A stretch of DNA of 28,584 nt from Christensenella sp. UBA4379 (lineage in GTDB: Bacteria > Bacillota > Clostridia > Christensenellales > Aristaeellaceae): assembly GCA_002391225.1 (NCBI GenBank), contig DGRV01000005.1, positions 38,586 to 67,169 on the forward strand, given 5' to 3'. The notes beneath the pieces were generated by a model, which had not been told where the DNA came from, searched no databases, and was given only the letters and a program-made list of their open reading frames with translations. How positions within the stretch are numbered: the stretch's first letter is position 1; every line of letters starts with the position of its first letter. The translations under genes were made by a program, and so were the position numbers. Below are positions 25,301-28,584 of this stretch, one piece after another.

Positions 25301-25707
25301 TCCTCATCTGTCTCCGATGCGGCGGCCATATCCGCTTCGAGATACGGGTCGTCGGCGGTGAAGGTCTCTACCTGCTCCCCGGCCAGGGCCAGGTAGCTGT
25401 CGACCTCCGCCTGGGTGGCGCGGCGCACGTAATCCGCCGCCACAAAGCCGTAATCTGCCTGGTAGCGGACGTAATACCAGCCGTTTTCCACATCCAGCAC
25501 CGGCAGAACCGTTCCCTCCGGGAGGGAGCTCAGGACCTCCGCCGTGCTGTACGCAGTATCTCTCAGGCTGACCCCGCCGATCGTCGTGACGACATAGCTG
25601 TCTGTCTGGACGGCTTCCGCGCCGGCGGGGATCACCCCCGTCAGGGCCATCAGCAGCGCCAGCATCAGCGCGCGCAGGCGGATAATATTCTTGTGAGTCC
25701 GCAGCAT
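22306..25707 (-). CDS. Large secreted protein with eight SH3-like domains, peptidoglycan-binding domain and uncharacterised C-terminal domain
   Basis: 1133 residues. The signal peptide covers about 1-32 (LRALMLALLMALTGVIPAGAEA). Eight bacterial SH3-like domains lie at about 38-97, 206-268, 300-362, 373-437, 461-524, 566-633, 669-737 and 797-866, recognisable by 'VNVRxxP'-like starts and 'GYVRGD'-like ends. Acidic Ala/Glu-rich linkers separate some of them. A PG_binding_1-like domain (about 910-975; LRLGSTGESVTRLQQELFEQ, FQHDNGLTADGVAG) follows. The last ~150 residues hold conserved-looking SYHADVEPL, YGVPHN, GQFCVHF and a late YHQQA, a domain I have seen in clostridial wall proteins but cannot name. 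The protein is expected at the cell wall, binding or remodelling peptidoglycan. The ATG at 25707 follows GAGGTG with six-base spacing; a GTG at 25716 lies inside that site and is rejected. Confidence 0.85.
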   Translation of the reverse strand: MLRTHKNIIRLRALMLALLMALTGVIPAGAEAVQTDSYVVTTIGGVSLRDTAYSTAEVLSSLPEGTVLPVLDVENGWYYVRYQADYGFVAADYVRRATQAEVDSYLALAGEQVETFTADDPYLEADMAAASETDEEEADVLPQADEDGYINAGEVLALGDIEPAQEEAPVVAEETEVSAAQDVSAAGENVVLSAQDVDFEETVDPVIATVSTPQGGSLTLREDKSTKARAITYLNNGAQVYVLDADATWAMVMYEDVTGYVLADCLIVGEQAQEEAAEAGETAQAEEETVYVEEPEETVFCVTARTGGAPLEMRATANAEGATLARIPDGSLLVALGQDSYFYATVYGGMTGYISMDQVEIDSSLTAKVPYVYVLSNTVNVRKEPERNADVSVRVSLGDVLEMWGSPYVNDGYTWYPVVASGQEGYLRGDTCMMLSRNQLKNYLASGAVPNPADNEESGYLICVSRNVNVRAAAATTARSLGKIDEGDVLRWTDQINVSGDNWYRVTYHDETAFVMGEYVRVMTNEEYALWQENNLLPEEQTLTAAQPAEVEQAAAELSASSGVAYTLKDKVFIRKSPSTLAVSVTRIEKSETAVTLLGDVRKDEEGSDFLWYLVEFGAYNGWIRGDMLHIYSQAEYSEVAGVQTEEITPKAAEVVVPEGDETALIDMAYTTQERVYLRRAPNVQSQSVAIVGSEHTYLTVLSDAKLDESGANYVWYEVQYNNVTGYVRGDLINLMTEGVWEATFGTPYTDETVALAPAEEETPSFYEETLEETDSGDEEAAAAPAVSNSEDQTNTAYTLEDNVIIRKRPSTNSISVTRISASNTFVQVMSGPIQDESGEAYTWYEIEYAMVSGYIRSDLLHILTNAEWENMVNPPEESYEDTSMDGEVIVPTDPDPESDKGDYVTYETLRLGSTGESVTRLQQELFEQGYLSADNVTGEYTTATVQAVTTFQHDNGLTADGVAGQMTQSALYGTKSYDGKIYPVEKSNWYNGSIQHVWTRGTIAVITDVYTGLAFRARRLGGSYHADVEPLTAADTAAMCRIYGVSSAEEILSNKHWQRRPLWVTVGGRTYAASMYGVPHNYPDGDSIPDNAFSGQFCVHFVASRVHRSGEVDAYHQQAIQYAYSHAPSKKK
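23110..24012 (-). repeat. Three closely related SH3 modules (numbers 6-8)
   Basis: Modules at 23809-24012, 23497-23703 and 23110-23319 share openings such as YTLKDKVFIRKSPS and YTLEDNVIIRKRPS, a midsection with ...DExGxxYxWY..., and the end GYIRSDLLHI or GWIRGDMLHI. They are much closer to one another than to modules 1-5, pointing to recent duplication within the gene. Confidence 0.75.
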
Positions 25708-25800
25708 AATCAGCACCTCATTCGCAATGTTGTCCGAAAAAATTGGACTGCCGGCGTCCGGATTTCCAGCTCCCGCCGCTGCCTACACTTCTTCTTCTGC

Positions 25801-25829
25801 ATTATATTACGGTTTTGTTACAAAGTCAA
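25801..25829 (-). promoter_or_regulatory. Sigma-A promoter of the SH3-domain protein gene
   Basis: Minus-strand TTGACT (25824-25829), a 17-base spacer and perfect TATAAT (25801-25806). The predicted start near 25794 gives a leader of about 87 bases. The 25708-25887 interval is otherwise AT-rich; I see no terminator for the upstream dehydrogenase gene, so read-through is possible. Confidence 0.85.
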
Positions 25830-25887
25830 TTCATTCTTTCTGAATTGTTAAATTTTTACGAACTTATTTCATAACTTTCTGACCGAT

Positions 25888-26703
25888 TTATCGAAAACGG
25901 CCACCGTAATACAGGGTCAGGATGCGGGCAAAGAGCTTTTTGGGCAGGAGCCGGTGCAGGAGCACCGCCAGCTTCTGATCCGGGCTCGCGATCAGCAGGC
26001 GGGCAGGCAGGCGCTTTTTCAGAAGGTTCCTGGCAATGACCCGGCCTAAATGATCCGGGTCGCTGCCGTTTTTTTCGTCGTGGTCGATTTTGGCGACGGT
26101 CTTCTGATAATCCTGATAATAGGGGTTCTCCGAGCTGTCGGTGACGGAGTGGCGGCGGTACTTGGAGGAGCCGCTGCGGTGGTCCCCCGGCTCCACCACG
26201 CAGACGGAAATGCCAAAGGGAGAAACCTCCATCCTTAGGGCTTCGGCAAAGCCTTCGACGGCGTGCTTGCTGGCCGTATAGGCCCCCTGGTAGGGAACGG
26301 CCAGTACCCCGTTGACCGAGGAGAACAGGATGATCTTTCCCCCGCCGTTTTTCCGCATCAGGGGAAGCGCCCGGCGGATCATCATGGCCTGGCCGAAGAA
26401 ATTCGTCTCCATCACGTCCCGGAGCTCCTGCAGGCTGTAGTCCTCGCAGGCCCCCAGCGTCAGCACCCCGGCGCAGCAGCACAGGACGTCCGGCGGGCCG
26501 GCTAAAGAGAGGGCCTGCTCCTTGAAGCGGTCCATCGACGCTTCCTCCTTCACATCCAGGTACAGGCGGTAGCCGTTTTCCGCTTCCCCCTCCTGATCCC
26601 GGTAGGAACGGGCGCCGGAAATGACGGTCATTCCGGCCTTTTTCAGCTGCAGGGAGGTATGGTAGCCCAGCCCGCTCGAAGCGCCGCTCACCCAAACGAT
26701 CAT
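25888..26703 (-). CDS. Short-chain dehydrogenase/reductase (SDR)
   Basis: 271 residues with a classical Rossmann fold. The cofactor loop is SGASSGLG (6-13). The catalytic set is N101 (METNFFG), S128/S129 (LFSSVNG), Y142 and K146 (YTASK). The structural NNAG motif is replaced by CCAG (76-79) within a run of three cysteines, which is unusual. PG in VVEPGDHRSG follows the expected pattern after the catalytic helix. Substrate and cofactor preference are not clear. The C-terminus has a basic, hydrophobic helix (LAVLLHRLLPKKLFARIL) that might associate with membrane. The ATG at 26703 has AAGGAGGATC at good spacing. It has its own promoter, overlapping that of the divergent methyltransferase gene. 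Confidence 0.9.
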   Translation of the reverse strand: MIVWVSGASSGLGYHTSLQLKKAGMTVISGARSYRDQEGEAENGYRLYLDVKEEASMDRFKEQALSLAGPPDVLCCCAGVLTLGACEDYSLQELRDVMETNFFGQAMMIRRALPLMRKNGGGKIILFSSVNGVLAVPYQGAYTASKHAVEGFAEALRMEVSPFGISVCVVEPGDHRSGSSKYRRHSVTDSSENPYYQDYQKTVAKIDHDEKNGSDPDHLGRVIARNLLKKRLPARLLIASPDQKLAVLLHRLLPKKLFARILTLYYGGRFR

Positions 26704-26730
26704 ATCACTGATCCTCCTTTTCCTCTTTCC

Positions 26731-26759
26731 AGTATACCCGAACCTGTGGTATAATGCAA
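26731..26759 (-). promoter_or_regulatory. Promoter of the SDR gene
   Basis: Minus-strand TTGCAT (26754-26759), a 17-base spacer and TATACT (26731-26736). The predicted start near 26724 leaves a leader of about 20 bases carrying the ribosome site. Its -35 box overlaps the -10 box of the plus-strand promoter at 26750-26755. Confidence 0.7.
26747..26755 (+). promoter_or_regulatory. Extended -10 promoter of the rRNA methyltransferase gene
   Basis: TGG-TATAAT (TATAAT at 26750-26755) is a consensus extended -10. The -35 position with 17-base spacing is TTCCAG (26727-26732), which is weak. The predicted start near 26762 is about 30 bases before the ATG. Confidence 0.7.
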
Positions 26760-26791
26760 GCGATACCAATCAAAGAAGGAGCATCTGAACC

Positions 26792-27958
26792 ATGGCATCC
26801 TGCACCCTCTTCCCCGGCAAGGAAAAACGCGTACTGGACGGACACCCCTGGGTGTTCCGCAGCGACATCAAAAAGACAGACGCTGAGGCCCAGCCCGGCT
26901 GCGTGGTCAAGGTATACGCCGGCAACGGCCGCTACCTGGGCCAGGCGTTTTATAACCCCCATTCCCAGATCACCCTGCGTTTCCTGACCCACGGAAAGGA
27001 AGCCGTGGACGGGGCCTTTATCCAAAACCGCGTATTCCGCGCGATCGATTACAGAAGGCTGTTTGCGGACCTCAAAAGCTGCCGCCTGGTCTTTTCCGAG
27101 AGCGACGGCCTGCCCGGGCTGATCGTGGACGCCTTTGGGGACGTGCTCTGCGTCCAGTTCCTGTGCCTGGGGATCGACCGCTTCCGGGAGGACGTGCTGG
27201 ACGCTTTGACGGAGGCCCTCCATCCCGCCGCCATCTACGAGCGCAGCGACGCCCCGGTGCGGGAGCTGGAAGGCCTTAACCAGACCGCCGGCCTGCTCCG
27301 GGGCCGGATGCCGGAGCGGGTGGAGATCCTGGAAAACGGCGTCCGCTTCCTGGTGGACGTGAAGGAAGGCCAGAAGACCGGCTATTTCCTCGACCAGAAG
27401 GAAAACCGCGCCGCCATCGCCCCCTTTGTCCGGGACAAGGAGGTGCTGGACTGCTTTACGCACACGGGCGCTTTCGCCCTGCACGCCGCCCATTATGGGG
27501 CAAAGGCCGTCACCGCGGTGGACATTTCGGAATTTGCCTGCGAGTGCGCCCGGAAAAACGCCGAGCTCAACGGATTTACTCAGATCGAATTTGTCACCGC
27601 CAACGCCTTTGACTATTTAAAGGAAAAATCCCTGTCCGGCCCGTGCTTCGACGTCGTGATCCTGGACCCGCCGGCCTTCACCAAATCCCGCGCCACGGTG
27701 GACGCCGCCGCCCGCGGCTACAAGGAGATCAACCTGCGCGGCATGAAGCTCGTGCGGCCGGGCGGCTATCTGGTAACCTGCTCGTGCTCGCAGCACATGT
27801 CCCCGGAAGCCTTCCTGAACGTCGTCAAGGACGCCGCAAAGGATGCCCGGGTGAGCCTGATGCAGGTGGAATACCGCACCCAGGGCCGCGACCACCCCAT
27901 CCTCCCCGCCGCTCCGGAAACACAATACCTGAAGTGCGGGATTTTCAGAATTGACTGA
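26792..27958 (+). CDS. rlmI: Class I SAM-dependent rRNA methyltransferase, RlmI family
   Basis: 388 residues, the usual length of the RlmI/YccW group, which makes m5C1962 in 23S rRNA in E. coli. The N-terminal PUA-like domain spans about 5-70 (HPWVFRSDI). A middle domain with FSESDGLPGLIVDAFGD (101-117) follows. The Rossmann domain has GYFLDQKENR (197-206), LDCFTHTGAFALHAA (219-233) and LDPPAFTKS (291-299). TCSCSQHMS near the end contains the cysteines of the m5C-type site. GAAGGAG (26775-26781) precedes the ATG. In this clade the exact modified nucleotide has not been shown, so the symbol is by family only. It appears monocistronic. Confidence 0.9.
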   Translation: MASCTLFPGKEKRVLDGHPWVFRSDIKKTDAEAQPGCVVKVYAGNGRYLGQAFYNPHSQITLRFLTHGKEAVDGAFIQNRVFRAIDYRRLFADLKSCRLVFSESDGLPGLIVDAFGDVLCVQFLCLGIDRFREDVLDALTEALHPAAIYERSDAPVRELEGLNQTAGLLRGRMPERVEILENGVRFLVDVKEGQKTGYFLDQKENRAAIAPFVRDKEVLDCFTHTGAFALHAAHYGAKAVTAVDISEFACECARKNAELNGFTQIEFVTANAFDYLKEKSLSGPCFDVVILDPPAFTKSRATVDAAARGYKEINLRGMKLVRPGGYLVTCSCSQHMSPEAFLNVVKDAAKDARVSLMQVEYRTQGRDHPILPAAPETQYLKCGIFRID

Positions 27959-27976
27959 AACTTTACAATATGTTTA

Positions 27977-28003
27977 CGCGGCAGGAGAAACTCTCCCGCC
28001 GCG
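27977..28003. terminator. Rho-independent terminator between rlmI and IMP dehydrogenase genes
   Basis: CGCGGC-A-GGAGA (27977-27988) pairs with TCTCC-C-GCCGCG (27992-28003) with one A/C mismatch and a 3-base loop. On the plus strand it is followed by CTGTGTTTTGCTTTTCTTT, a fair T-rich tail. It may also help stop the convergent IMP dehydrogenase transcript. Confidence 0.75.
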
Positions 28004-28054
28004 CTGTGTTTTGCTTTTCTTTATAATATATGAAGCGCTTTGAATGCCTGTTTA

Positions 28055-28584
28055 TTATTTGAGTTGCTGAGTAGACCGCAGGGTGACGTCGTGATAGCCG
28101 CCCTCCACGATGGAGGTGGAGGAGACCAGGGTGATCCGGGCGTTCTGCCGCAGGGACTCCAGGTCCGTCACGCCCACGTTGCACATGGTCGACTTGATCT
28201 TGTACATGCTGATTTCCAGGTTGTCATGGAGAGACCCGGCGTAGACCACATAGCTGTCCACGCCCTCCTCAAAGCTCAGCTTGGCGGAGCCGCCCAGGTC
28301 GTAGCGCTGCCAGTTGCGGGCGCGGTTGCTGCCCTCGCCCCAGTATTCCTTCATATAAACACCGTTGACCATGACCTTCGCTCCGGGACTTTCGTCGAAG
28401 CGGGCGAAGTAGCGGCCCATCATCACGAAGTCCGCCCCCATGGCCAGGGCCAGGGTCATATGGTGGTCGTAGACGATGCCGCCGTCGGAGCAGATGGGGA
28501 TATAGACGCCGGTTTCCCTGAAATACTCGTCCCGGGCCTCCACCACTTCGATCAGCGCGGTCGCCTGGCCGCGGCCGATGCCCT
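28055..28584 (-). CDS. guaB: IMP dehydrogenase, C-terminal part (5' end outside window)
   Basis: The frame is open to the edge of the window, so about 176 C-terminal residues are visible. The enzyme oxidises IMP to XMP, the committed step of GMP synthesis. The first visible residues are GIGRGQATALIE, just past where the catalytic-cysteine loop should be. ICSDGGI binds the IMP phosphate, LALAMGADFVMMGRYFARFDESPG is the second phosphate-binding and helix region, and EYWGEGSNRARNW is the flap equivalent. The wording (GIGRGQAT, YFARF, SNRARNWQRYD) matches a variant IMP dehydrogenase form common in Clostridia rather than the E. coli form. Whether it contains CBS domains cannot be seen. GMP reductase is the main alternative but is less likely because of the WGEGS flap. 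Confidence 0.88.
   Translation of the reverse strand, partial: GIGRGQATALIEVVEARDEYFRETGVYIPICSDGGIVYDHHMTLALAMGADFVMMGRYFARFDESPGAKVMVNGVYMKEYWGEGSNRARNWQRYDLGGSAKLSFEEGVDSYVVYAGSLHDNLEISMYKIKSTMCNVGVTDLESLRQNARITLVSSTSIVEGGYHDVTLRSTQQLK

Overview
The window looks like a GC-rich anaerobic Bacillota (Clostridia) chromosome, probably a gut or rumen lineage near Oscillospirales or Christensenellales. This rests on strong AGGAGG-type ribosome sites, a butyrate-kinase-family protein, BspA-like repeats, clostridial SH3/peptidoglycan-binding architecture, cytosolic GH2 and GH3 enzymes, and GC-rich third codon positions. The genus-level guess is inference. I see no rRNA, tRNA, CRISPR array, insertion sequence or phage gene. 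Genes are tightly packed, and no stretch over 300 bases is empty except possibly the 11607-11921 divergent intergenic region, which holds two promoters and a doubtful small ORF.

Layout. 1-504 (+) is the 3' end of uvrB. 572-1594 (+) is a family-2 glycosyltransferase. 1735-4638 (+) is a 967-residue membrane-anchored coiled-coil rod protein. A perfect 19-bp hairpin (4656-4697) separates it from a convergent six-gene minus-strand sugar operon (11606 down to 4709). In transcription order that operon encodes a PfkB sugar kinase, an EamA transporter, a glucose-dehydrogenase-like MDR enzyme, a lactonase-like amidohydrolase, a butyrate-kinase-like carboxylate kinase and a GH2 enzyme carrying a beta-glucuronidase-type NxK motif. 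Dehydrogenase, lactonase and kinase together suggest oxidative catabolism of a sugar released by the GH2 enzyme. Two promoters in this operon share an identical 11-mer at the same offset from the -10 box.

Divergently, 11922-18160 (+) is a five-gene run: MoxR AAA+ ATPase, DUF58, a multi-pass membrane protein with a DUF4129-like tail but no transglutaminase domain, a Gfo/Idh/MocA oxidoreductase, and a secreted caspase-fold (C13-like) peptidase with BspA-LRR, Ig-like, Fn3-like and EF-hand-like parts. 18272-19753 (-) is glycogen synthase glgA, divergent from a GH3 beta-glucosidase (19953-22226, +), each with a good sigma-A promoter. 22306-25707 (-) is a large secreted protein with eight SH3-like domains, a peptidoglycan-binding domain and an unnamed His/Cys-rich C-terminal domain. 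25888-26703 (-) is a short-chain dehydrogenase whose promoter physically overlaps that of the divergent RlmI-type rRNA methyltransferase (26792-27958, +). The window ends in the 3' part of an IMP dehydrogenase gene (28055-28584, -).

The most unusual parts are the sugar operon with its out-of-place butyrate-kinase homologue, the MoxR/DUF58 unit running into a secreted caspase-like peptidase, and the SH3 protein's C-terminal domain.
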